A stretch of 64,000 bases of DNA from Brucellaceae bacterium (GCA_020637755.1 JACKJW010000013.1:12270-76269); one strand, 5' to 3'. Shown: positions 44,109 through 52,512, counted from the stretch's first letter. Numbers and translations are program-made. Notes: a model not told the origin generated them from the sequence alone.

Positions 44109-44345
44109 TCAGGCCGAAGCCTTCTCGATGAACTTCACGGCGTCGCCGACCGTGAGGATCGTTTCGGCGGCATCATCGGGGATCTCGACGCCGAATTCCT
44201 CTTCAAAGGCCATGACCAGCTCGACGGTGTCCAGGCTGTCTGCGCCCAGGTCGTCGATGAAGGATGCGCCTTCGTTGACCTTGTCGGCATCCACACCCAG
44301 ATGCTCAACAACGATTTTCTTAACGCGGTCTGCGATATCGCTCAT
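44109..44345 (-). CDS. acpP: Acyl carrier protein
   Basis: A 78-residue acidic carrier protein. The phosphopantetheine attachment serine is S37 in LGADSLDTVELVMAFEEEFG. Length and sequence are canonical. A separate promoter is likely in the 265-bp region upstream (see 44379-44407). Confidence 0.98.
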   Translation of the reverse strand: MSDIADRVKKIVVEHLGVDADKVNEGASFIDDLGADSLDTVELVMAFEEEFGVEIPDDAAETILTVGDAVKFIEKASA

Positions 44346-44378
44346 GTCGGAACCCTCGACTTGGTTTAAAGTGAGCCT

Positions 44379-44407
44379 TCGTTAACGGCAGGTCTGCCGC
44401 TAATCAA
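44379..44407 (-). promoter_or_regulatory. Candidate acpP promoter with internal palindrome
   Basis: On the minus strand TTGATT (44402-44407) and TAACGA (44379-44384) are separated by 17 bp, 34 bp before the acpP start. The spacer contains a perfect 14-bp palindrome, CGGCAG-GT-CTGCCG on the plus strand at 44386-44399, which could be an operator. The boxes resemble the fabD candidate promoter. Assigned by eye. Confidence 0.4.
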
Positions 44408-44610
44408 GTTGAAAGATGACGGAATTGGGGGTTTCCCCCGCTTCTTGCGCCTCCCCGGCTTCCGTCCGTTCTCCCGGTCCCCGCCGTTCGCCTGTTGCGT
44501 GACCGGCCGGAACCAAGCGCCGCATTAGCATGAATGGCGAGTGGCGGCAAAGCGCAAAACGGCGCGGGAAGGATGCCGGTTCCCGCACCATGGTCGAAGC
44601 CTTGCCGGCC

Positions 44611-45348
44611 TCAGATCATCGCCATGCCGCCGTTGACGTGAATGGTCTGGCCGGTCACGTAGCCTGCACCGTCAGAGGCCAGCCAGGCGACGGCAGAGGC
44701 GATCTCTGCCCCCTTGCCCATGCGCTTCATGGGAATGGCGCCCATGATGGCGTCCTTCTGCTTGTCATTCAGCTTCTCGGTCATGTCGGACTCGATGAAG
44801 CCCGGCGCCACGCAATTGACGGTGACGTTGCGGCTGGCGATTTCCTGGCCGAGCGACTTGGAAAAGCCGATCATGCCGGCCTTGGCCGCGCAGTAGTTGG
44901 CCTGACCGGGATTGCCGGTGACGCCGACGACCGAGGTGATGTTGATGATGCGGCCATGGCGGCGGCGCATCATCGGGTGGGTCAGTTCGCGGGTCAGGCG
45001 AAAGACGGAGGTGAGGTTCACTTCCAGCACGTCGTCCCAGTCCTTGTCGGACATGCGCACGAACAGGCCGTCGCGGGTGATGCCCGCATTGTTGACGAGG
45101 ACGTCGACACCCTCCAGATCCGCTTCGGCCTTGGCGGCCAGCGCCTTCACGGCGTCCCGGTCGGACAGGTTGGCGGGCAGCAGCACCGTGCGCTCACCCA
45201 GATCGGCGGCCAGGGCCTCGAGCTTTTCCACCCGTGTGCCATGCAGGCCGACGGTTGCGCCCAGCGCGTGAAGCTGGCGGGCAATCGCCTCGCCGATGCC
45301 GCCGGTGGCGCCGGTGACAAGGGCCTTGCGGCCGGTCAGGTCGATCAT
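44611..45348 (-). CDS. fabG: 3-oxoacyl-ACP reductase
   Basis: A 245-residue NADPH-dependent short-chain dehydrogenase reducing beta-ketoacyl-ACP. NADPH site LVTGATGGIGEAIA, NNAGITRD, catalytic serine in INITSVVGVTGNPGQ, and Y-x3-K in NYCAAKAGM. It ends in TGQTIHVNGGMAMI as expected for FabG. It follows fabD after 41 bp. Confidence 0.97.
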   Translation of the reverse strand: MIDLTGRKALVTGATGGIGEAIARQLHALGATVGLHGTRVEKLEALAADLGERTVLLPANLSDRDAVKALAAKAEADLEGVDVLVNNAGITRDGLFVRMSDKDWDDVLEVNLTSVFRLTRELTHPMMRRRHGRIINITSVVGVTGNPGQANYCAAKAGMIGFSKSLGQEIASRNVTVNCVAPGFIESDMTEKLNDKQKDAIMGAIPMKRMGKGAEIASAVAWLASDGAGYVTGQTIHVNGGMAMI

Positions 45349-45389
45349 GGTTTGCTTCCTTTCTTCATACGGGCGCGGCGCCGGGCCGG

Positions 45390-46331
45390 TCAGGCCAGCG
45401 TCGCCAGGGCCGCGTCAATGTCGGCAGGCGTGTTGACGGCCACGCCGGAAATGGACTTGTCGATGCGCCGTGCCAGACCGGTCAGCACCTTGCCGGAGCC
45501 GATCTCCCAGGCGGTGGTGATGCCGTTGGCGGCGAACCATTCAACGGTTTCGCGCCAGCGCACCTGCCCGGTGACCTGCTCGACCAGGCGCTGGGCGATC
45601 TGTTCGGGGTCGGTCAGCGGCGTGACGGTGACATTGGCGATGACAGGCACGACCGGCGCGTTTTTCTGCACGGTTGCCAGCGCCTCGCGCATGGCATCGG
45701 CGGCAGGCTGCATCAGGGCTGAATGGAAGGGAGCGGAGACGGGCAGCATGATGGCGCGCTTGGCACCCCTGTCCGAGGCCAGCGCTGCCGCCTTTTCCAC
45801 CGCGCCCTTGGCACCGGAAATCACAATCTGGCCGCCGCCATTGTCATTGGCGATCTGCACGGGGCCATCCGCAGCCGCCGCTTCGCAGACCGAGGCGACA
45901 TCGCCGTGCTCCAGGCCGATGATGGCGGCCATGGCGCCCTCGCCCACCGGCACGGCGGCCTGCATGGCATTGCCGCGGATGCGCAGCAGGCGGGCTGTAT
46001 CAGCCAGCGAGAACATGCCGGCGGCGCAAAGGGCGGAATATTCGCCGAGCGAATGGCCGGCGACGCAGGCCACCTTGTCCTTCAACGAAAGCCCGCGCGC
46101 CTCAAGCACCCGCATGACAGCCATCGAGACGGCCATGAGCGCGGGCTGGGCATTGGCGGTCAGGGTCAGCTTGTCTTCCGGGCCGTCCCACATGGTGGCG
46201 GAGAGTTTTTCGCCGAGCGCCTCATCCACCTCGTCGAAGACGGCGCGGGCCTCGGGAAAGGCATCGGCCAGATCCTTGCCCATGCCGACGGCCTGGCTGC
46301 CCTGTCCGGGAAAGGTGAAAGCGATCGACAT
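45390..46331 (-). CDS. fabD: Malonyl-CoA:ACP transacylase
   Basis: A 313-residue enzyme loading malonate onto ACP. It starts AFTFPGQGSQAVGMGKDL, has the nucleophile elbow GHSLGEYSAL, and the catalytic histidine region LPVSAPFHSALM. It is the first gene of the minus-strand fatty-acid cluster, with a candidate promoter at 46370-46398. Confidence 0.97.
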   Translation of the reverse strand: MSIAFTFPGQGSQAVGMGKDLADAFPEARAVFDEVDEALGEKLSATMWDGPEDKLTLTANAQPALMAVSMAVMRVLEARGLSLKDKVACVAGHSLGEYSALCAAGMFSLADTARLLRIRGNAMQAAVPVGEGAMAAIIGLEHGDVASVCEAAAADGPVQIANDNGGGQIVISGAKGAVEKAAALASDRGAKRAIMLPVSAPFHSALMQPAADAMREALATVQKNAPVVPVIANVTVTPLTDPEQIAQRLVEQVTGQVRWRETVEWFAANGITTAWEIGSGKVLTGLARRIDKSISGVAVNTPADIDAALATLA

Positions 46332-46369
46332 GTGGCGTCCGTCCCTGTTCTCATTGCTGGTTTTCGACC

Positions 46370-46398
46370 TCGTTGCGCACAGAGCTGCCGAAAGTCAA
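46370..46398 (-). promoter_or_regulatory. Candidate fabD promoter
   Basis: On the minus strand TTGACT (46393-46398) and CAACGA (46370-46375) are 17 bp apart and 38 bp before the fabD start. The arrangement parallels the acpP candidate (TTGATT, 17 bp, TAACGA). The -10 box is weak against the E. coli consensus. Confidence 0.4.
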
Positions 46399-46545
46399 GA
46401 TTTGCGGACGTTTCCGGCCCACGAAATATTTTACAACGGGCAGCCACGCGGGCGGCTTTCCGCCCGAATTCAGCCATGATCGGGCCCGAACGCTCGCCGC
46501 GCTCCGCTCCATTCCCGGTAGCGTTCCAGAAAGCATCCGAGCGCC

Positions 46546-46830
46546 ATGTCTTCGCGTTCCTACAGCCTGCCGCAGCAGGTTTCCCATTCCGGCTCCACGG
46601 TTCCGGTCACCCTGTCCATCATCCTTGGCGTCATCGCCGTCACCGTTTTCGTTGCAACGGAAGCCTTTGCCGCTGCCGCGGTGGGCGCGTGGGCGATTTC
46701 CGGCCTGTTCCACCTCGGCCAGACCATTGCGGTGGGCCTGTTGGCCGTGTTCGGGCTGGTTGCTGCCGCTGCCACGATCAAGACGGCCCTGCTGGCCTGG
46801 GCCGCCGAGCGTCACCCCGACAACAACTGA
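46546..46830 (+). CDS. Small putative membrane protein
   Basis: A 94-residue protein with two predicted transmembrane segments (about residues 19-50, TVPVTLSIILGVIAVTVFVA onward, and 59-84, TIAVGLLAVFGLVAAAA onward), short polar termini and an acidic/asparagine end (ERHPDNN). I recognise no family. It lies between divergent fabD and the rpsF promoter. The clean hydrophobic pattern and the lack of any alternative explanation for this interval support a real gene, but the ribosome-binding site is weak. Confidence 0.55.
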   Translation: MSSRSYSLPQQVSHSGSTVPVTLSIILGVIAVTVFVATEAFAAAAVGAWAISGLFHLGQTIAVGLLAVFGLVAAAATIKTALLAWAAERHPDNN

Positions 46831-46845
46831 CGCACCGCGCAAGGG

Positions 46846-46873
46846 TTGCGCAGCGCACAAAAACCTGTATAAG
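46846..46873 (+). promoter_or_regulatory. Candidate promoter of the rpsF-rpsR operon
   Basis: TTGCGC at 46846-46851 and TATAAG at 46868-46873 with a 16-bp spacer. It is the best -10-like box in the interval and leaves a leader of about 195 nt before rpsF. Confidence 0.5.
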
Positions 46874-47076
46874 CGCCCCGTTCTGCCGGTTTTGCCGGGG
46901 GTTGAACGGAGGGTTTTGCCTGCGGGCAGATAGAAGACGGAATGTCTTCGTCCTCCCTTCCCGTCTCCGCTCTCGACCGCATCAGCGCCTTTCTTCCCCG
47001 GTTTGCCGGGTTTCTGGAAGTCGCAGAGGCTTAGCCGCAAGGCCGGTGCTGAACGCAACGAAGAAAGGCAAAGACA
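46874..47076 (+). promoter_or_regulatory. rpsF mRNA leader, possible S6:S18 autoregulatory region
   Basis: A leader of about 200 nt precedes rpsF. It holds a hairpin CCCGG-TTTG-CCGGG at 46997-47010 followed by TTTCT, and a GNRA-capped GCC-GCAA-GGC hairpin at 47034-47043 with CCGG at 47043-47046, about 30 nt before the start codon. In many bacteria the S6:S18 complex binds a CCG-containing bulge in this leader; the match here is only suggestive. Confidence 0.4.
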
Positions 47077-47520
47077 ATGGCTCTTTACGAACATGTGTTC
47101 CTTGCCCGCCAGGACCTCTCGCAGCAGCAGGTCGACGGCCTTGTCGAACAGTACAAGGGTATCGTCGAAGCCGCTGGCGGCTCTGTCGGCAAGGTGGAAA
47201 ACTGGGGACTGAAGTCCCTCGCCTACCGCATCAACAAGAATCGCAAGGCCTACTACACGCTGATGAACATCGACGCCCCGTCGGCTGCCGTCAGCGAGAT
47301 CGAGCGCCTGCAGCGCCTGTCGGAAGACGTGCTGCGCTACATGACGATCCGCGTCGATGAGCTTGAGGAAGGCCAGTCGGCCATGCTGACGCGCCGCGAC
47401 GACCGTGGCCCGCGTGGTGACCGCGGCGAGCGTGGTGATCGCGGAGACCGTGGCGACCGCGGTGATCGCGGCCCGCGTGGTGACCGTGGCGATCGCGGCC
47501 CGCGCCGCGACTTCAACTAA
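47077..47520 (+). CDS. rpsF: 30S ribosomal protein S6 with collagen-like RGD tail
   Basis: A 147-residue S6. Residues 1-105 are the canonical ferredoxin-like fold (ALYEHVFLARQDLS, KVENWGLKSLAYRINKNRKAYY, VLRYMTIRVDELEEG). From G111 to R143 there are 11 uninterrupted G-x-R triplets, mostly GDR, with GPR and GER, before the end RDFN. S6 tails in Hyphomicrobiales are often charged and arginine-rich, but the strict period-three glycine pattern is notable. GAAAGG lies upstream of the ATG. It is followed by rpsR after 11 nt. Confidence 0.97.
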   Translation: MALYEHVFLARQDLSQQQVDGLVEQYKGIVEAAGGSVGKVENWGLKSLAYRINKNRKAYYTLMNIDAPSAAVSEIERLQRLSEDVLRYMTIRVDELEEGQSAMLTRRDDRGPRGDRGERGDRGDRGDRGDRGPRGDRGDRGPRRDFN

Positions 47521-47531
47521 GGGGAAAGACA

Positions 47532-47780
47532 ATGGTCGACATTAACCAGATCCCGACCCGGCGTCCGTTCCACCGCCGCCGCAAGACCTGCCCGTTCTCC
47601 GGCGCCAACGCGCCCAAGATCGACTACAAGGACATCAAGCTCCTGCAGCGCTACATTTCCGAGCGCGGCAAGATCGTGCCGTCCCGCATCACGGCTGTCA
47701 GCCAGAAGAAGCAGCGCGAGCTGGCCAAGGCCATCAAGCGTGCCCGCTTCCTGGGCCTGCTGCCCTACGTGGTGAAGTAA
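47532..47780 (+). CDS. rpsR: 30S ribosomal protein S18
   Basis: An 82-residue basic protein with canonical S18 features: the FHRRRKTCPFSGANAPKIDYKD start, with the cysteine typical of one S18 form, and the ITAVSQKKQRELAKAIKRAR block. It forms the S6:S18 heterodimer on the 30S platform. GGGGAAAG precedes the ATG. Confidence 0.98.
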   Translation: MVDINQIPTRRPFHRRRKTCPFSGANAPKIDYKDIKLLQRYISERGKIVPSRITAVSQKKQRELAKAIKRARFLGLLPYVVK

Positions 47781-47945
47781 GACTTCTGCCGCCGGTGCCC
47801 TGTCGGGTTCCGGCGACCTCTCCCTGCCTCGCGCGGTCGGCGCGCGTCCGCAGGCATCCGGGCAAACCCGGACATGAATATAACCGAGTTGGGCAAGGGC
47901 CTCCGCCTGAAACCCTAACTGCTTGAAGGCAGGACAGCGAAGCGC

Positions 47946-48902
47946 ATGAACCCGCAGATCCAGACGATCGCCACAGGCATAGCCGCCGGCTTCGCGACGG
48001 CCGCGCTGGCTGCTGCGCTGTCGAACGGCGCGGCGCTGTTTTTCGTTCTGGCCCCCCTTCCCGTCATGCTTGCCTCGCTCGGCTGGGGCGTCTCGGCCGG
48101 CACCGTCGCGGCCATGGTCGCCGTCGGCGCGGTGACGCTGGCCGTCAGCCCCAATTCCGGCATGCTGGTCGCGCTCACCATCGTGCTGCCCGCCACGCTC
48201 GCTGCCCAGATTGCCAATCTCGCCCGTCCCGCCGAGGAAGTCGGCGGGCCTTCCGGCAAGCTCGTCTGGTTCCCGCTGGCAGACATTGTTCTCTGGACCG
48301 CGATCATGCTCGGCATCGGCTTCATTCTGGCTGGCGTGCTGATCGGCTTCGGCCCGGAGTTTTCGGCGGGACTTGCTGCGGCCATGAAGGAAGCGATGAC
48401 GCTGTCCGGGCAGGAGGCGAAAATCTCGCCGGAACAGATCGAATCCATCGCCCGCATGATGGCCGCCGTGCTGCCTGCCCTGATGCCCGGCACTTGGGTC
48501 ATCATCATGATGGCGAATTTCTACCTTGCCCTCTCGATCCTGGCGCGCGCCGGCATGGCGAAGCGACCGCGTGACGACTGGCCGACGGCACTGCGCCTGC
48601 CGCGCGCCGGACTATACCTTTTTGGTGCGGCCCTTGCGGCCGCCTTCCTTCCGGGCGGACCTGGCCAGGCGGCCGCCGCGCTCGCCGGTGCGCTGGGTGC
48701 CGCCTTCATCATGGCCGGTTTCGCCACGCTGCATGCGCGCACGCGCGGCGCCGACTGGCGCGCTCCGGCACTCGGCCTTGCCTATGTGGCGACGGTCTTC
48801 TTCTCGCCAGTGCTTTTCCTTTTTCTGGTTGCAGGGCTTTTCGACACGCGCCGCCAGGCGGTGCTGTCGGATGCCCGCGGCCCGGACAAACCCAATTCCT
48901 GA
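47946..48902 (+). CDS. DUF2232 domain membrane protein
   Basis: A 318-residue polytopic inner-membrane protein with about eight hydrophobic segments. It lies in the rpsF-rpsR-(this gene)-rplI order that is conserved in many alphaproteobacteria, where the protein is annotated as DUF2232. The segment PRDDWPTALRLPRAGLYLFG and the ending FDTRRQAVLSDARG fit what I know of the family. Function unknown. A 165-bp gap with a TCCGGG-CAAA-CCCGGA hairpin (47857-47872) separates it from rpsR; rplI follows after 26 nt. Confidence 0.82.
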   Translation: MNPQIQTIATGIAAGFATAALAAALSNGAALFFVLAPLPVMLASLGWGVSAGTVAAMVAVGAVTLAVSPNSGMLVALTIVLPATLAAQIANLARPAEEVGGPSGKLVWFPLADIVLWTAIMLGIGFILAGVLIGFGPEFSAGLAAAMKEAMTLSGQEAKISPEQIESIARMMAAVLPALMPGTWVIIMMANFYLALSILARAGMAKRPRDDWPTALRLPRAGLYLFGAALAAAFLPGGPGQAAAALAGALGAAFIMAGFATLHARTRGADWRAPALGLAYVATVFFSPVLFLFLVAGLFDTRRQAVLSDARGPDKPNS

Positions 48903-48928
48903 CATCCAAACCCTGAAAGGACACTCCA

Positions 48929-49528
48929 ATGGAAGTCATTCTTCTCGAACGCGTCGCCAAGCTCGGTCACATGGGCGAAGTGGTGAAGGTCAAGGACGGC
49001 TACGCCCGCAACTACCTGCTGCCGCTGGGCAAGGCGCTGCGCGCCAATTCGGCCAACAAGGCCCGCTTTGAAGCCGAGCGCGCCCAGCTTGAAGCCCGCA
49101 ACAACGAGCGCAAGTCGGAAGCCTCGACGATCGCTTCCGATCTCGACGGCAAGACCTTCGTGGTGGTGCGCGCTGCCGGTGAAACCGGCCAGCTCTACGG
49201 CTCGGTTGCCGCGCGCGACATTTCCGAACTGCTGAGCGCTGAAGGCTTCACGGTCGGCCGTTCGATGGTCTCGCTCAACACGCCGATCAAGTCCATCGGC
49301 CTGACCGATGTCGTCATCGCGCTCCACCCGGAAGTGGAAGTGACCGTGACGCTGAACGTTGCCCGTTCCGCCGACGAAGCCGAGCGTCAGGCCAAGGGTG
49401 AAGACCTCACCTCCGCCGAAGCCATCTATGGCGACGACATCAACGATGCCGCCCGTCCCGACGAATTCTTCACCGGCGACGAGGACGAATTCGAGGGCGA
49501 AGCCGCCGAGGGTACCGAAGAAGCCTGA
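48929..49528 (+). CDS. rplI: 50S ribosomal protein L9
   Basis: A 199-residue L9. The N-terminal domain EVILLERVAKLGHMGEVVKVKDGYARNYLLPLGKA (residues 2-36) is canonical, followed by the long connecting helix and the C-terminal domain (GETGQLYGSVAARDISELL). The last 45 residues are an acidic extension (DDINDAARPDEFFTGDEDEFEGEAAEG in context), common in this order but absent from E. coli L9. AAAGGA precedes the ATG, and a strong terminator follows. Confidence 0.97.
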   Translation: MEVILLERVAKLGHMGEVVKVKDGYARNYLLPLGKALRANSANKARFEAERAQLEARNNERKSEASTIASDLDGKTFVVVRAAGETGQLYGSVAARDISELLSAEGFTVGRSMVSLNTPIKSIGLTDVVIALHPEVEVTVTLNVARSADEAERQAKGEDLTSAEAIYGDDINDAARPDEFFTGDEDEFEGEAAEGTEEA

Positions 49529-49551
49529 CCGGTCCGCAATCGCTGAAACTG

Positions 49552-49583
49552 AAACGCCCGGCCCCCGTGCCGGGCGTTTTCTC
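49552..49583 (+). terminator. Rho-independent terminator after rplI
   Basis: AAACGCCCGGC and GCCGGGCGTTT form an 11-bp stem with a 6-nt loop, followed by TTCTCT. It lies 23 nt after the rplI stop and closes the ribosomal protein operon. Confidence 0.9.
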
Positions 49584-49664
49584 TATACTCGCCAAAAGCA
49601 GGCCAGCCGGCGGCGATTCGATGCCAGACCGCGTCAAGAATTGAATCGGCGGCGCCCAACAAAG

Positions 49665-49695
49665 TTATCCCCAGAGTCGCCAAACCTGTGGGAAA
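49665..49695. promoter_or_regulatory. Two DnaA-box-like 9-mers upstream of dnaB
   Basis: TTATCCCCA at 49665-49673 differs by one base from the consensus TTATCCACA. TGTGGGAAA at 49687-49695, reading TTTCCCACA on the other strand, differs by two. They are in opposite orientation, 13 bp apart, about 100 bp before the dnaB start. The intergenic region is about 260 bp. Confidence 0.3.
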
Positions 49696-49791
49696 CGGGC
49701 ATGGCCCCGGCAACGTGAATGGGTGCGCTTTCATCGCCGGTCCTGCCAAGCTAGACCCAAGGCGGAAAAGTGGGGCGAAACGGACAGGACC

Positions 49792-51282
49792 ATGGCGGAA
49801 GCGGCGCGCAAACTCGAAGTCAGGGATAACCCGCTTTACCGCGAGGCGCCCAACAACATCGAGGCGGAGCAGGCGCTGCTGGGCGCCATGCTCGTCAACA
49901 ATGATGCCTTCTACCGCGTCTCGGACTTTTTGAAGCCCGCGCATTTCCACGAAGGCCTGCACCGCAAGATCTTCGAGACGGCGGGTGAACTCATCCGCAT
50001 GGGCAAGTCCGCCAACCCGGTGACGCTGAAGACCTTCCTCCCGGCCGACGAAAAGGTCGGCGACATGACCATCGCACAATATCTGGCGCGCTTGGCGGCG
50101 GAGGCCGTGACGATCATCAATGCCGAGGATTACGGCCGGGCCATCTACGATCTCGCCACGCGCCGCGCACTGATCGGCATCGGCAACGACATGGTCAACA
50201 TCGCCTTCGATGCGCCGGTGGACATGGCCCCGCAGGAGCAGATCGAGGATGCCGAGCGCCGCCTGTTCGAGCTGGCCGAGACGGGCCGCTACGATGGCGG
50301 TTTCCAGAGCTTTACCGACGCGGTGAGCCTGGCCATCGACATGGCGGGCGCGGCCTACCAGCGCGACGGCCACCTGTCCGGCATTTCGACCGGCCTGCGC
50401 GACGTGGACAAACGGCTGGGCGGATTGCAGCCCTCCGACCTGGTGATCCTTGCCGGGCGCCCCGCCATGGGCAAGACGTCGCTGGCCACCAACATCGCCT
50501 TCAACATTGCCTCGGCCTACGAGCCGGCCGAACAGGCGGACGGCTCGGTCAAGGCCAACAAGGGCGGCGTTGTCGGCTTCTTCTCGCTCGAAATGTCGTC
50601 CGAACAGCTCGCAACCCGCATCATTTCCGAGCAGACGGAAATCTCCTCGTCAAAAATCCGGCGTGGCGAGATCACCGAAACCGACTTTGAAAAGCTGGTC
50701 GGCTGTTCGCAGATGATGCAGCGCGTGCCGCTCTACATCGACCAGACGGGCGGCATCTCGATTGCGCAGCTTGCGGCGCGCGCGCGGCGCCTGAAGCGCC
50801 AGCGCGGGCTCGACGTGATCGTGATCGACTACGTTCAGCTGATGCAGGGGTCGTCGGCAAAATCCTCGCAGAACCGTGTGCAGGAAATCACCGAGATCAC
50901 CACCGGGCTGAAGGCGCTGGCCAAGGAACTCAACGTTCCGATCATCGCACTGTCGCAGCTCTCGCGTCAGGTGGAAAGCCGCGACGACAAACGCCCGCAG
51001 CTTTCTGACCTGCGTGAATCCGGCTCCATCGAGCAGGACGCCGACGTGGTGCTGTTTGTCTACCGCGACGAGTACTATCTCCAGAACCGCGAACCGGAGG
51101 CAGGCACCGCCGAGCACCAGGCCTGGCAGGAAAAGATGGACAAGGTGCGCGGCAAGGCCGAACTCATCATCGCCAAGCAGCGCCACGGCCCGACGGGAAC
51201 GGTGGACCTCGCCTTCGAAGGCCAGTTCACGCGCTTCTCCGACCTCGCTGAGGAAGACCATCTGCCGGAACGGTTTGAATAG
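49792..51282 (+). CDS. dnaB: Replicative DNA helicase DnaB
   Basis: A 496-residue hexameric helicase. The N-terminal domain starts NPLYREAPNNIEAEQALLGAML, and the RecA-like motor has Walker A GRPAMGKTS near residue 223, FFSLEMSSEQL, Walker B VIVIDYVQLM and the arginine-finger region QLSRQVESRDDKRPQLSDLRESGSIEQDAD (about residues 385-415). The ATG at 49792 places the conserved N terminus correctly. A terminator upstream implies its own promoter. alr starts directly at the base after its stop. Confidence 0.97.
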   Translation: MAEAARKLEVRDNPLYREAPNNIEAEQALLGAMLVNNDAFYRVSDFLKPAHFHEGLHRKIFETAGELIRMGKSANPVTLKTFLPADEKVGDMTIAQYLARLAAEAVTIINAEDYGRAIYDLATRRALIGIGNDMVNIAFDAPVDMAPQEQIEDAERRLFELAETGRYDGGFQSFTDAVSLAIDMAGAAYQRDGHLSGISTGLRDVDKRLGGLQPSDLVILAGRPAMGKTSLATNIAFNIASAYEPAEQADGSVKANKGGVVGFFSLEMSSEQLATRIISEQTEISSSKIRRGEITETDFEKLVGCSQMMQRVPLYIDQTGGISIAQLAARARRLKRQRGLDVIVIDYVQLMQGSSAKSSQNRVQEITEITTGLKALAKELNVPIIALSQLSRQVESRDDKRPQLSDLRESGSIEQDADVVLFVYRDEYYLQNREPEAGTAEHQAWQEKMDKVRGKAELIIAKQRHGPTGTVDLAFEGQFTRFSDLAEEDHLPERFE

Positions 51283-52425
51283 GTGATTTCCGTCGATCCA
51301 CGCATTGCCACAGGCCGGCTGACCATCGACCTCGATGCCCTCGTGGCGAATTGGCGGTTCATGGCGGAGAAATCCGGCAAGGCCAGAACCGCCGCAGTGG
51401 TCAAGGCTGACGCCTATGGCACCGGGCTGGAAACATCGGCTACCGCGCTGGCCGGGGCCGGATGCGGCACGTTTTTCGTCGCCGTGCCCGACGAAGCCAT
51501 CCGGTTGAAGGCCGCCCTGCCCGGCGTGACGGTCTATGTCCTGTCGGGCGTGTTCAATTCCGACAGCGCAGCCGCTGTGGCGCAGTGCGGCGCGCGCCCG
51601 GTCCTCAATTCGCTGGCGCAGATCGAAATCTGGGGGCGCCATTGCCGCGCAGTGCTGAAAAACCTGCCCTGCGCAATCCATGCCGATACGGGCATGAACC
51701 GGCTTGGCCTCACCGCGCAAGAAGCGCTGGTCTTCGGCCGGGTCAATGGCCGCGCCGCGATTGTTTCTCCGGATCTGCTGATGAGCCATCTGGCCTGCGC
51801 CGATGATCCGGCCCATCCCATGAGCGGCCAGCAACTTGAATCCTTTCAACAGGTTCGCGCCGTTTTTCCAGGTGTTGATTCAAGCCTCGCCAATTCGGCG
51901 GGCGTGTTTCTGGGGCCGGATTTCCACTTCGATCTGACCCGGCCCGGCATCGCACTCTACGGTGGCGCGGCAGTCAACGGCGTGCCCAATCCCATGCGGC
52001 CGGTGGTCACGGCGGAAGCGCGCATCCTGCAAGTCCGTCATGCCAGGGCCGGTGAAGCCGTCTCCTATGGCGCGACGCAGGTGCTGGCGCGCGACAGCCG
52101 CATTGCCATCGCCGGAACGGGCTATGCGGACGGCTTTCACCGGGCGTCGTCCGGAGCGGGCGCGCCGCTGCGCGATGCGGTTGCGAAGGGCGGGTTGGGT
52201 TGGCTGGCGGGGCATCGCGTTCCCATCCTCGGGCGCGTGACCATGGACCTGACCCTGTTTGACGTGACGGACGTGCCCGAACAGGCACTGGAAGGCGCAG
52301 ACTGGATCGAGCTGTTCGGACCGAACATTGCTCTCGACGAGGCAGCGCAAGCGGCCGGAACCATCGGCTACGAGTTGCTGACGAGCTTGGGTGCGCGCTA
52401 TGAGCGGCACATCTTGCAGGGCTGA
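51283..52425 (+). CDS. alr: Alanine racemase
   Basis: A 380-residue PLP enzyme making D-alanine for peptidoglycan. The PLP lysine is K41 in AAVVKADAYG, and the catalytic tyrosine is in AGTGYADGFHR. NRLGL in the HADTGMNRLGL block and the C-terminal GRVTMDLTLFDVTDV are conserved. The GTG start follows the dnaB TAG with no gap, so translation is probably coupled. dnaB-alr-radA is a common alphaproteobacterial order. Confidence 0.96.
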   Translation: MISVDPRIATGRLTIDLDALVANWRFMAEKSGKARTAAVVKADAYGTGLETSATALAGAGCGTFFVAVPDEAIRLKAALPGVTVYVLSGVFNSDSAAAVAQCGARPVLNSLAQIEIWGRHCRAVLKNLPCAIHADTGMNRLGLTAQEALVFGRVNGRAAIVSPDLLMSHLACADDPAHPMSGQQLESFQQVRAVFPGVDSSLANSAGVFLGPDFHFDLTRPGIALYGGAAVNGVPNPMRPVVTAEARILQVRHARAGEAVSYGATQVLARDSRIAIAGTGYADGFHRASSGAGAPLRDAVAKGGLGWLAGHRVPILGRVTMDLTLFDVTDVPEQALEGADWIELFGPNIALDEAAQAAGTIGYELLTSLGARYERHILQG

Positions 52426-52512
52426 TGGAGCGCGGCTTCCTTTCTCGCCATTGACGCGGCGTCTGCGCTCTGGCAGACAGAACATATAAAGAACAAACAG
52501 CAGGACCGCTTG

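Noticed and set aside
44400..44591. A 63-codon minus-strand frame between fabG and acpP
   Set aside because: No hydrophobic or domain pattern, no ribosome-binding site, and it overlaps the candidate acpP promoter.
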